64,000 bases of DNA from Sipunculus nudus (Eukaryota > Annelida > Sipuncula > Golfingiida > Sipunculidae): contig CM049314.1 of assembly GCA_026874595.1 (NCBI GenBank), forward strand, positions 35,321,229 to 35,385,228, in the 5' to 3' direction. Numbering within the stretch: the stretch's first letter is position 1; each line of letters begins with the position of its first letter. A program made the translations under genes and the position numbers. Below the pieces are notes generated by a model. It searched no databases, was not told the origin of the DNA, and saw only the letters and a program-made list of their open reading frames with translations. This document shows positions 37,800 through 49,576 of this stretch, piece after piece.

Positions 37800-38460
37800 C
37801 AAAGATAGAGAAAGATTGTAAAGGAGGTAGGTCTACATATGCCTGCACAAATAGAATTAAATTTTAATATGAATGCTTTTCTTAATACCCAGAAATGGAT
37901 AAAGCAGATTTAATATTATTGACAAACACATAAATGCACCAAAAAGGCAATACTTTAATAGGTAATTGATTTAAGTTGAAAAAAGACTTTATCAGGGATT
38001 TTCTTAATTGTATAAAACTACAATATCATCTTAACTTTGCATGTTTGAATATTATATATTACACAGAAGGCTTACTATGAATACTTTCCTTAATAAATTG
38101 AATATTTTTGATACAAGTAAATGTACTTTTTGTGGTGAAATAGATGAAACCCTGAAACACATTTTCTGGTAATCCCCTTTTACTGTTATATTATAGACAG
38201 AGATCTCGAGAGCCAGAGTAAATTCTCCAATAGATTAGCAATGGAGCTGTCTAGCAGCACTTCTCTTCTTGGAAATAGTAAGTTGATGTTACAAGAAAAA
38301 CAACACTCCAGGGCTTCATATTATTTATAAATGAGATATATTTTATTGAAAAAAAGATGAAAACCAAACGATGCAAACTCGGTAAACAATCAGGAGAATG
38401 GGAAAACCTACTCTGTTTTATTTTCGGAATAGTAATAAGTATATTCCATTTTTGCATCAA
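37800..38460 (+). mobile_element. Decayed LINE 3' fragment
   Basis: Around 38117-38169 the plus strand encodes SKCTFCGEIDETLKHIFW, the zinc-binding motif (CxxC...HxxFW) found at the C-terminus of L1-type LINE reverse transcriptases. Further downstream one reading frame gives NEIYFIEKKMKTKRC, resembling the usual C-terminal tail. Stops and frameshifts are frequent. It lies in the upstream flank of copy A and interrupts similarity to the other array units. Confidence 0.45.
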
Positions 38461-38469
38461 CCTAATGAT

Positions 38470-40070
38470 AAATTAAATGTATTAAGTTTCAAATGAGCCA
38501 TATAACTATATGACAGCAATAGCTACCATGCAAGTGGCATGTATGTATTCATTCTCTTTAGCAACTATGTATGTCCTGTTGTTCGATTCCTTTGTCATTG
38601 TGTATCTGTACTGTAAGTGTTATTAGTCTCTATGTGTACGATGCATGGTTGTTACTTGTCACTTTTTTAAGATAAAATAAATGCACAGGGCCTTCTGAAT
38701 ATTCCAGTGGCCTTTGTAAGCAGGAGAATATTTATAAAGGCATTTTTTAAATCCTATAGTAGATTTGTTTTAAGGTAAAATACATATGCAAACAACACTT
38801 TTGGAAGCCCATAATAAAATAAAATAATATTTGGCGTGCAGCGAGTGTGACAGTTAGGAAAAGTAGCCCCATTAGTCCCATAAATCCTAACTGACAGTTT
38901 TTTTTTAAATAATAAAAACAGACACTTGTGGTAGGGTAGACCCTGTATTGCCTCTGTGATAAATACACATGCCCTGCTTCATGCATTCACAGGCTCAGCG
39001 CACGGGGCTAGGATTGATCAGATACTGATTCTGCTCATACTTAATATTCCTGTCTCTCCTTAAATTGTTTTAAGGAAATGTATACACAGATCAGCCGAAC
39101 AATTCTGGACGATCATTCTATTTTGACCATAAAATCAGGGGTTAAATAGCACCCTACAAGGACAAACCGCCCCTTTTTAAAGATATTTTTTTCCTTTTTT
39201 TTGTGGGGGGGGGGGGGATTGGGTGTAAAAGGCCTAAGTTTTCGGTAGTATTGTTGTTATATTGTGCTATAACTAGAGTTGTTGCATACATTTGAGTACT
39301 TCCGGGTGGCTGGAAAATGTTACACGTTATTTGAATCGACCGGTTTATTTAAAAGAGGTGTATGTGTGTTGGAATGGGGAAGTGAGGAATATATTTTGTA
39401 GCGAGATGTCTCATTAGCCTTACTTGTTTATTGAATAAATATAGAATATGAAACGGGTACTTTTCCGGGCCTTGCATTGGTTAATGCTTTACCATGAGTA
39501 GGCGGCAGGATTTTTTAAGAAAGATACTGCAGATATGACTTTTTTATTTCTCTATCTTGTAAAACTGATATTTCTAATTTTAAATAAAACTTTAATATAT
39601 TCTTATGGGTAATTATGTGGGGTATTTTTATATATATTATATATATAATAATATATATATATATTTATATATAGACATCAGTTATATAGCCATCTTTGTC
39701 AAATATATTGAACCCTACCTAAATCCTGGCTACGTCCCTGTTTAATATATATATCCAACAAAAGCAAACGATGGCGGGAAAATCAAAAGGTATAACGCAT
39801 AGTAGTATAAAAAAAACCCTGCCGGATTTAGTGAAAAACTAAAATCGAAGAATGATGAAACGCAGGCGTATCCACAGTCATTATATTTTTCATGCGACAG
39901 AAAAAAATCTTCCTAAAAGGAAACACTTTCGGTGTTTTATTAATACATTTAATTTGAATCAGGCAGGTGGTAATTTACTTTTCGAAAATTGTGATACAAG
40001 GCTTAGCTGCAAATATGATTTGGAATGCAAGTCTGATTTGTCTCCTGACGACTTTGTATCGCAATAATGA
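38470..40070. other. Array flank between copies A and B
   Basis: Duplicated non-coding flank, including the GGGCCTTCTGAATAT and CTCAGCGCACGGGGC landmarks and a short G run at 39.2 kb. No gene. Confidence 0.6.
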
Positions 40071-40463
40071 ATAATATTATAAATTTGAAAAATCTTCACA
40101 AATCATATTTTAATGTATTATATCATTATTTTGAAATTTCGGTATCTGCAGTACACGAGTACGGGTTAACCACGAATTTCTAGCGGGTTCATCATCGATA
40201 TGCGTTGATCAGATAACACCAACAGCACCGATATCAATGATTAAATGACCTGCTAACATGATCTCTGTCTATCAACTGTGTTATCAGCACGACAAGTGTA
40301 TATGTTAGTTCTTCACTTTATGAACGTAATTCAAAGATGATTCGGGCTGAAAATGTAACCAGCCCGTTGTCTTTATGTCATCTATATTGTGAGAGTTAAT
40401 AAGTTAGCCAGGGAATTTTTTCGTGATTTTCGGACATATTGCAAATAATATGCAAGTTATTAC

Positions 40464-40735
40464 CTTCGCTTAGCGTTTCGCCAGCGTTGGTTTGTTTGTC
40501 GTTCTGCCTGTCAGTTTGCAACATTACTTAAAAGGTTATAAAGTATTTTAAAGTATTTTTTTTAGGATAGATTGGGAACAATACAAGGAAAAATTGGCTA
40601 AATCATGGGGATGATCCCGCTAAACATATTGATCTAGGAACTGTTTAAAGGAACATTCTGCATTTCTGACAATATCATTTGCGGTGAATTAGCTGCCTTG
40701 GCGGAGGTCTACGCTAGGTGCTCTTCTAGTTGGAG
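40464..40735 (+). repeat. Dispersed repeat R1
   Basis: Counterpart of the 32.66-kb copy one array unit later. Blocks GTTTGCAACATTACTTAAAA and GGCGGAGGTCTACGC are recognisable. Confidence 0.6.
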
Positions 40736-41358
40736 AGTGTATTGTCTAACACACGCACATCCACATACCTCCACCTGCACATATGCTACATGATTAATCA
40801 TATATATATATATAATCGAGCACACACATATACTCTTACCATGTAAATAAAAAATAAAATTGAGTAAATCCTTTTTTTCGGAACCTTTACTTTAAAATGA
40901 CAAATAAAAGTAAATATATTGGCATGGTGTATTTAAATACACATTGAGCATCATTCAATAAATAATATCACAACCCGATTGCTAAAATGGTAAAACCATT
41001 ATAGAAAAATAATAATTGATAAAAAATCTGCATGGTACAAACACCCAGTAACAGGTATACATAAATTATACTGGCATATGAATGTTGAACTTTTCCTGAA
41101 TCACGATGTCTTGATGTTGTCATGTATTATCTTGTATGCCCGCCTCACAGATATCACGTAATGTGTGACGCGGTTTTTCATGGATGCAGCTGTGTCCGTG
41201 TGAGTTGGAAACAGGTATCCGTTGGACCTGATGTCTGTCTTGAAACACTACAAAGGAAAACCAAGATTAGTTATTTTATATATATTTTTTATTATATATA
41301 TTTTTATATTTTATAAATTTTATATATTTTATATATTAATAATAAAAAAAACTGATGA

Positions 41359-41359
<1 letters not shown>

Positions 41360-41407
<48 letters not shown>
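41360..41407. repeat. (AT)n array beside the foldback element
   Basis: AT run ending 40 bp before the 32-bp inverted repeat. Confidence 0.95.
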
Positions 41408-41409
<2 letters not shown>

Positions 41410-41446
41410 GCATGTAGCCGTGTTAGTTTCTTGGTGTATAGATAAA

Positions 41447-41795
41447 AGGATGAAGACGCCGTACTGTTGACTAACTGTCTAATTCATCCACGAGCTTCTG
41501 AAGCCTATAGCTCCTTCATCAGGTGTCAAGTGGAAAGGTATAGAAATCGGCTGTATATATAGGTTAGATAAACAATATTATTGACCATAATGCATAGTAT
41601 AGTGTGATGGATCTGTGATTGGCTACTCTGAATTTGTACCATGTTGACCCGGGTTCCGAGTGTGTCATTGTTATTTACCATAATGCTCGGTTATGTTTAG
41701 TTCATGTCCTCTGACACATTAAAGGTTTGAAGTTCATAATGCTCATGCTCGTGGTTGAATTAAACAGTTAGTCAACACTAAGGCGTCTTCATCCT
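41447..41795. mobile_element. Foldback element with 32-bp inverted repeats and Penelope-like terminal sequence
   Basis: 41447-41478 and 41764-41795 are near-perfect 32-bp inverted repeats beginning AGGATGAAGACGCC. The minus strand next to the first repeat reads CTGATGAAGGAGCTATAGG, a string I associate with terminal repeats of Penelope-like elements. It is flanked by (AT)n arrays on both sides and lies in the copy A/B interval only. Confidence 0.5.
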
Positions 41796-41799
41796 GTTT

Positions 41800-41800
41800 T

Positions 41801-41846
<46 letters not shown>

Positions 41847-41897
41847 CAAGACAGATTCGCAATCACAATCTCTAGTCCCCCATGTGAAGATGTCAGC

Positions 41898-41942
<45 letters not shown>

Positions 41943-41969
41943 TTATATATAAATATATATATATATATA

Positions 41970-42023
<54 letters not shown>

Positions 42024-42025
42024 GA
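41800..42025. repeat. (AT)n / (CT)n compound array 3' of copy B
   Basis: Three AT runs with a (CT)n segment near 41970-42000, ending 40 bp from the copy B stop codon. Confidence 0.95.
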
Positions 42026-42065
42026 TAATGTGTGATGCACAGAGCGACAAAGGTAACACATACAT

Positions 42066-44252
42066 TTAAAATCTCGCATCCAAATAACCAAGTGGTAAAA
42101 CGTCAAGAATTGTGAATATACCCTGAATATACAACTTGTATAAAGTTGATTGAAAAATTCAGTACTTTCCCAATTAAACTATACGATGCGCTCGATCATG
42201 TTGAACCCAAATGAAATACCGTACATATCGACCTCTCTATGAATTAAAAGTTATTCTTTTACGGTAGTGTTATTTTACAATGAATATCAATAATCAACCA
42301 CGCTGGTGAATACCCATTACCTTTTTATCTGCCATTTGAGTGACTACACGTATAATATCTTTATGCATCAAGTAGAAATCCTTGTCGGGGTCCTCGGTGC
42401 TTCTTCCTGGATACCCGCAGGTGGTAGAAAAAGGCAAGCTATAATTCTTTAATGTGTTGAGGGTGTCGAGTACATCCTGAAAGCATTACCACATTAATGC
42501 ATTAAGAATTGTATATGAAACATAAAAACAAATGAAAGGAAAAAATAAATCAGGACTTACAGAGCCCAGAAGGAAATAAAAACAAAATCAAAACAGACAC
42601 TTTTTTCTCCGGAATCCACGAGCATGACAGATATTTGTAAATTTTTGTTTATATAATCAGAACTGGAGATACATAATGATTCCATGTGTCAAGTTACATT
42701 TCAGTGCATCCATGCGTCTAATGCATCCTGGTCAGTGAGAACTCTTGTATGTAAAGATAGTCATTATTTCCCCTGTTGAGTTGAAAGCATCTTCATTATA
42801 GCTTCTCAGAATTTGTTACCTTGTTTACAGTTTCTTGATTTAACTAGCTGACCAAACGTAACAAAACGGCCCATGTTACAGAGCACGTGTTATTAGATAC
42901 ATTAGATACATTACAAAACAGCGTGTATTATCTGACCGAAAATTAGACCAATCAGATGTTAAAATAAAAGTACAAACTTGTAAAGCAGACGTGTTTGAAT
43001 CAATATTCATATTCTCAAACGGTGTTGGTGGTGTGTAGTCGGCCGGGTCAGCATCGCATGCATCATCTAACTCCACCAGATCGGAATAGTCGTCACACTG
43101 TAGGTTATAAGAAAATAAGATGATTTATTCAGATTTTAGGACAGGATAACTGTTATGACACAAACGGACACACACACACGCTTTGTTTTATAGAACAACC
43201 AAAATAAAGCGAGCTGGCACTTCGTTTATTTTCCCTTTCGAGACAAAACACGTGTTGCCAGTTTGTCTAGAAAAATTGCTCCTAGAGGAATTGTTCAACA
43301 AAAATGTTCTAGTTCTTGGTGTGTATGATAACCCACAATTTACTTATTTCTGATAGTTTTAACAACACATGTAGGACCTTTCTGTCATTTCACAAATTGC
43401 AATATTGTCAATGAACTAGTCTTGAATTGCAGTTAAATGTTAATCCAAGAAATTTGGAGCGGCGATCCGTAATAAAATCTTTTTGCAAGGCCTTGGGCTT
43501 TTTAGAAATAATTGCTTTTCTGATAATTTTTAGATTAATAATTCGGCAGGTCACTGTAGATATAAATTGCAAAAGTGAAAAAAAAATCCGGCGCAGAGTA
43601 CAGCGTGAACATAGCTTACGTAATTTGGTAAATAGTCCAAGTGTATAGCTTCGGCCATGATTGTACATGTTTTTGTGAGACTTGCTGGCGCACAGGAGCA
43701 ACCGGCGAAGAAAAGGATCCCCAGGATTATAACAGCTATAAAAAGAAGAGTGTTTTTATTATTATCGACCAAAGACAATAGAAAAAGACCTATAATAATA
43801 ATGTATAAATATCACGATAACAGACAGATCGGTCGTGTCAAAGATATCATCTGTGTCACGGTCTGTCTGTCTGTCTCTCCCTCTCTATCTGTCCAAAATA
43901 ACTACTTAACTGCAATTAAACCAACATCTTCACGCATACATACTTACTGAACCAAATCTTTGATAGCTACTCAAAACATTGAAGCCGTGGAAAGACATCA
44001 CAGACAGTTAAGTCGTTAAATACACATAAACCGTGTTACCCGGGTGCCTGTCAACATAATTTACAGGACATATCCTCTATAATTCTGTCAATAACTACTA
44101 TCCTGTTATACTCTGACTTTTTTGTCTTTTTGATTATTAAATTATTTTAACAAAAAATTAATTATGATTGTTCATGGACCTAAGGAAATCTTTCTAATAA
44201 GTCAAAACTCCAGCAACTTACCTTTCATATTTGTTGTATATATTGTAACCAT
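42066..44252 (-). CDS. Secreted cytokine-like family protein, copy B (intact)
   Basis: Exons are 44252-44222, 43735-43620, 43097-42978, 42476-42321 and 42122-42066. All junctions are in phase (1-0-0-0), giving 159 residues plus stop. Start MVTIYTTNMK lies on exon 1. Exon 2 supplies the hydrophobic core VIILGILFFAG and a likely cleavage after CSCA. The mature protein is about 133 residues with four Cys (KTCTIM, NYCDDY, DACDAD, TTCGYP), sequons NTS and NYS, and predicted helical stretches TCTIMAEAIHLDYL, ALQDVLDTLNTLKN and HKDIIRVVTQMADKK. The last exon encodes GIFTILDVLPLGYLDARF. This is the only copy of the three with no disabling change, so it is the best candidate for a working gene. Function is unknown; a secreted signalling ligand is the leading idea, and a secreted effector or hormone is an alternative. 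Confidence 0.75.
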
Positions 44253-44308
44253 CAAAGGTGTCACATCAAACGTATGCTAACAAGTAACTGTCAATCATTA
44301 TATTTCAG

Positions 44309-44515
44309 TATATATATAAGAGAGCTAAACGGAAGTAGAAACTTTGATTCAGCGGGTGGGGAGAACAGGAGATCGACTGATAACAGCTCACGCAGCGTTT
44401 TATGGCTTCATTTGTTGGAGGCGTAAAAATGGTTATGATATTTGTTTCTGTTTCTGTCATGAAAGGAAGGATGATGAAGACGCTGTTTTTATTGAAGGCT
44501 ACCATTTTACCTCAA
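44309..44515 (-). promoter_or_regulatory. Putative promoter of copy B
   Basis: The TATATATA element at 44309-44318 sits 57-66 bp upstream of the ATG. The GAAACAGAAAC motif (44444-44459 on the opposite strand) lies 192 bp upstream, almost the same spacing as in copy A. A GTAAGT-like string next to the TATA in copies A and C is absent here, which argues against it being a conserved splice donor of a 5' exon. Confidence 0.45.
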
Positions 44516-44756
44516 TATCACATCTTTTTTATCTAGTGATCGAAGACTTCCCATAAGGTGTCAGAGAGACATTAACATTAACCCGCTTATAATGATTCTA
44601 GACCCAGTAGGTTTTTGGAGAAATCGAGCCCGCATCCATGTGCGATTGATTATATAGATATCGTAATAAATATAATTGGGTAAACGAATGGTACAAGTAA
44701 ATGGGCATGTTCAAATAATTTAAAAGTTTTAGGTTCACAGTGGATATATTGATATT

Positions 44757-45098
44757 TTTACCACCGCCAAGGAGACTGGGTTATGTTTTTGCCGGCGTTG
44801 ATATGTTTGTCTGCTTGTTTGATCGTCTGTTTGCGACATTGCTCAAAAAGTCATGACGGATTTTGAAGAAACTTTCAGGATAGATACAATGATAAATTTT
44901 GAGGGCGATCCGGATCGACATCTGGATCCAGTAATTTGTTATTAACGGATTTTGAAGAAACTGTCAGGATAGATACAATGATAAATTTTGGATCCAGGAT
45001 TTTTAAAGAAAAAATAATGCATTTCGGACAAAGCCATATGGGGGTAATGAGGTGCCTTGCCGGAGGTCTGCGCTCTCTGAGTGATCTTCTAGTTTTGT
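44757..45098 (+). repeat. Dispersed repeat R1 with internal duplication
   Basis: Upstream of copy B. The GATTTTGAAGAAACTTTCAGGATAG block occurs twice, at about 44858 and 44945, so this copy carries an internal tandem duplication of about 85 bp. Confidence 0.65.
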
Positions 45099-45256
45099 TT
45101 CTTGCAGGACACGAGTAAATTGTACTCCTAAATTATAGCCCTTAACATGATCTAAACCAAAACGGTTGATTTGTATATGTAACTAATTATATATATGTCA
45201 GAAAGAGGGATGAATGTTCCGTAGATTTGTTTGTTTGTATACAATATATTTTAAGA

Positions 45257-45257
<1 letters not shown>

Positions 45258-45306
<49 letters not shown>

Positions 45307-45353
45307 CTTTGACCAATTCTGATAGAGAAAGGATTCTACCATACGCCTTTCAG

Positions 45354-45400
<47 letters not shown>

Positions 45401-45402
45401 TT
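45258..45402. repeat. Paired (AT)n arrays with duplicated spacer
   Basis: Two AT runs (45258-45303 and 45356-45400) are each followed by the same sequence, TTCTGATAGAGAAAGGATTC. The array and its flank were therefore duplicated together. A single counterpart is at 52.82-52.90 kb. Confidence 0.85.
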
Positions 45403-45727
45403 TGTCCAATTCTGATAGAGAAAGGATTCTACCATACGCCTTTTAAATTCAAAAGATTTCATGAAACTTAAATTATTCCTACATGCTTTCTTTCAAACTA
45501 ATCAGATTAATCTGGAATAAAATTGTTTAAATTGTAAAGAAAGGGATTTCATTTACTATTGCACAGAAACACCTAAAGCTCTCTTTATCGGTCACTGTTA
45601 ACACTCATTCACCCGTAAACATACGTGATCAATCAAAACAAAAGTGATTAAGTTACACTAATGTTATCTGCCCTGCTATCTCAGCTATAACATCCGCTTC
45701 TGAGCACCCACAGAAACATATTAATAA

Positions 45728-46336
45728 CTGCTATGCTAAATACAGCGGATACGGAAACCCCCGTTTGTAAATAAATCTGTCTCCCTGGTTAACTCGTCTC
45801 TCCGGGATTGTCATAACCCAGCCATTGGGGAAAGGAAAACTACCCAAGCCGCGGGCTTTAAACTTAATAAAATGTTTATAAATGCTATCATTTGTTTTTT
45901 GATAGAAGGAAAAATAACAAAATATATAAGTACAACATTATATGAAGTGTACTAGCTATTGATCAACTTAAAAACTGGAGTGTTTAGATTCTTTGTGTGT
46001 CCTTCAATGCTAAATACAGCGGATACGGATACCCCCGTTTGTAAATAAATCTGTCTCCCTGGTTAACTCGTCTCTCCGGGATTGTCATAACCCAGCCATT
46101 GGGGAAAGGAAAACTACCCAAGCCGCGGGCCTCATAGGGTCGTGTCGTGTCAGCTCTGAGGTTACTCCCCGTGGTAGGCCTTCATTATTTTAAACTTAAT
46201 AAAATGTTTATAAATGCTATCATTTGTTTTTGGATAGAAGGAAAAATAACAAAATATATAAGTACAACATTATATGTGTACTAGCTATTGATCAACTTAA
46301 AAACTGGAGTGTTTAGATTCTTTGTGTGTCCTTCAG
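45728..46336. repeat. Local tandem duplication of about 300 bp upstream of copy B
   Basis: The block starting TGCTATGCTAAATACAGCGG, and the following AACTTAATAAAATGTTTATA block, occur twice in a row with very few differences. One difference is an extra segment of about 55 bp in the second copy (46130-46190). The other array units carry it once. Confidence 0.75.
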
Positions 46337-46560
46337 GACTAATTTACCAAACGAAAGAGACGAAAAAGATTGAGGCTTTTTATATACAATTTATGCTTCT
46401 CTGAAGCATGTGAAAAATGAAAGCTAAGAACATGAAAATTTATCTAAAATTCGATATAAACCAACTTGTTAAGCATTAGTTGTCTTGTTTTTATATGTTT
46501 AATGAAATACTTATATTTAAGTAAATCTTCTGAATATTTATTTTCAGTTTAGTCGCATAT

Positions 46561-46602
<42 letters not shown>

Positions 46603-46606
<4 letters not shown>

Positions 46607-47452
46607 ACGGAACCTTATAATAACAAATCACATAATCGCGAGGAGTATAAGATTTGTTATGGAGATAAAAATATTAGATTCCGCAACACTAGGCAGCGTG
46701 AAATTTCTAGTGGAATGAATAACGAAATCAGTGTTTTTTTTGTAAATAAAAATTATAATTTATTCTTAGAAAAATCCAAACATTACAATACACTAAATCA
46801 ATACAATTACAAAGTTTTTAAGACTATTAAGATTATTATTATTACAATAATAAAAATATACATCAGAGAGTCCGAAACCTAGGCTTTGATTTCTGGATAC
46901 CACGACTGTCACAGTGCAACAAGAGCCTTTTAACACAAATAATCCACGTGAACAATTCCAGTAAACCTTCCCGGTGAATAGCCAATTTAATCTCGAAGAC
47001 AATATGTTTTAATTCAGGAATGAAGTCCAGGTAAAATCCCAAAGGCAAACTGAAGACAATTTGTATAAAATCTGTATGCAAACTCTGTATAAAGTCTGTA
47101 TAAAGTGCGTAGAATATCTGTATGGAATTATCGGAGTAGGTTCCAAGACTGACGAGAAAGTCGCACCCTTTAGTGCCCGCTTGATTTTTTCTTCCTCTCG
47201 GCTCCAAACACAGCACCTATTCATATCTTTTCCCACGAAGTCTAGAAACTGTAAGGCACGGAAAATTCCAAAGAACAGACTCGAAGCATTTAGACACAAC
47301 GAACGCGCTGTTTGTTTACACTTTGCGAGCAAGCCAGAGTTCAACCAGTGCGGTCCCCTTAGCAACGCACAGGGCTTGCGCCTAATACGAATCTGAATGC
47401 CAAGCACATGTTAAACTATGTAAAATACTGAGCATAAGAAACAAATACATGT

Positions 47453-47456
<4 letters not shown>
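46603..47456. mobile_element. Candidate solo LTR, 854 bp, between two (AT)n arrays
   Basis: The segment begins TGTTACGGAACC and ends ATGTAACA, so it has TG...CA ends with a six-base inverted match TGTTAC/GTAACA. It is flanked by ATAT on both sides, compatible with a 4-bp duplication but uninformative inside (AT)n. Base composition is richer in GC than the surroundings. It interrupts the copy B upstream flank and is absent from the corresponding parts of the other units. Its two long minus-strand ORFs are probably chance. Confidence 0.45.
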
Positions 47457-47501
<45 letters not shown>

Positions 47502-47780
47502 ACACTGCTTATTATTTAATGAATGATTGCCTGATTGGACATGACTGGTTGTTTAGATGGTCCTATATTTCACCGGTTACTAGTCTGCTTATTTGGAAGG
47601 TGTTAAAACACTCTACAAAAGATAGTACGCAATTCAATGTACTCATATTAGTAATATTACTATTAGTAATATTACGCTTTTGTTAGTAAAGGACTGTAAA
47701 TGAAGAAACAATTCCCCCCCCCCCCAAAAAAAAAATCACAGGGCCTTCTGAATATACCAGTGGTCTTGGGTTGATCGAGG

Positions 47781-47882
<102 letters not shown>

Positions 47883-48265
47883 GTCATTGTTTCGTCTTAT
47901 ATAAGAACTTTTTCAAGGGAAATGGGAAAATCGGTAAGATTGCTTATGTGCAGCGTTTAAAAGAAGGGAGTATAAACAGAAGAGAGTAGTCCCATTAGTC
48001 CCGCAATCATCAACTAAAAATTAATGGTGTTAGGGTAGACCCTGTATTGCTTCTGGAAAAAACACAGACACCCTGTATCATGCATGCAAAGGCTCAGCGC
48101 ACGGGGCTACGATTAACCGGAAACCGACCGTACTCGCACTTTATACTTTATCTTTTCTTGTTTTTAGGAAAAGTAGGTACAGATCCGGCAACAAATTTGG
48201 ACTGTCAGTCTATTTTGAATATAAAATAAGGTGTTAAATAGCACCCGACTAGGGTACACCGCTCC

Positions 48266-48392
48266 GTTTTGTGGGGGGCTGGGGTGGGGCGGGGGTTGGT
48301 AGGGTGGTGGTGGTAGAGCGGGGGTCGGTTGTTTTGGGGGCGGGGGTGGTGGTTGAGCGTGGGGGGGGGGGGGGGGGGGAGGGGGGCGGTGT
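48266..48392 (+). other. G-rich cluster with quadruplex potential
   Basis: About 125 bp of G runs, including one run of roughly 18 G. Homologous positions in other units (39.2 and 60.44 kb) hold shorter G runs preceded by T runs, so this expanded locally. Confidence 0.6.
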
Positions 48393-49475
48393 TAGCGAAA
48401 GAGCCTTAAGGTTTCAGTTGATTTGTCGCTATCTTGTGCTAAAATCATACTTATGTGATACGTTTGAGTACTTCCGGGTTGCTAGAAAATCTTACACGTA
48501 ATTTGAATAGCCTATAGCTAAAACCATAGTCATGCCATATTTGTGTACTTCCAGGTTGCTAAAAGCTACATGATTTATAACAAATATATAATCGAGCACA
48601 CACATATACTATTACCATATAATTAAAAAAATAATATATATATATATATCCTTTTCTTCGGAACCTTTACTTGAAAATGACAAATAAAAGTTTACATATA
48701 TCGGCATGATTTATTAAAATACACATTGAGCATCATCGAATAAATAATATCACAACCCGATTGCTAAAAAGCTAATATCATTATAGAAAAATAATTATTG
48801 ATAAAAAGTGCGATTGCTAAAAACACCCAGGTTACAAGCATATATGAATTATACTGGCAAATGAATGTTGATCGTTTTTCTGAATCACTATGTCTTGATG
48901 CTGTATGATATCACGTAATGTGTGACGCGGTTTTTTATGGATGCAGCTGTGTCCGTGTGAGTTGGAAACAGGTATCCATTGGATTTGATATCTGTCTTGA
49001 AACACTACAAACGAAAACCACGATTATTTATATATTTATAATACAATACTGATGATAATACCACACACTGAAATAGATATATTTATATATATATAATTAT
49101 ACAGAATGAAAACTCAACAATCTTGGTTACATGTGACACAACAGGACATTAACATACATACCATCTTGGTCGCATATCTCTGTAACACGTAGATACCGGT
49201 ATGATCTAGTCAATTTTAGCCAGACAGCCTTACCTGATGAGTGCAACAACATGTTGCATGAAACTACGTGGTAGTAAAATGTCCGGAAATAATTGATTCG
49301 TCCTTATTTTGTATAATTATAAAGCTTTGGTGAAATGCCATAGAGCACTTTAGTAGTTGTTGATTGCAGAAAATCAGAAAAAAAACTATTCACACACACA
49401 TACACATATATACACACGACCAGCTGCCTCACACCATCTCTTTGGCTAGTCAACCATGTGATGATGTCAGCGAGA

Positions 49476-49534
<59 letters not shown>

Positions 49535-49576
49535 CAAAGGAGTGATGCAGAGAGAGAGACAGAGGTACGACAAAAT

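Noticed and set aside
46863-47407. Minus-strand ORFs of 117 and 132 codons
   Set aside because: They lie inside the candidate solo LTR and show no protein family features.
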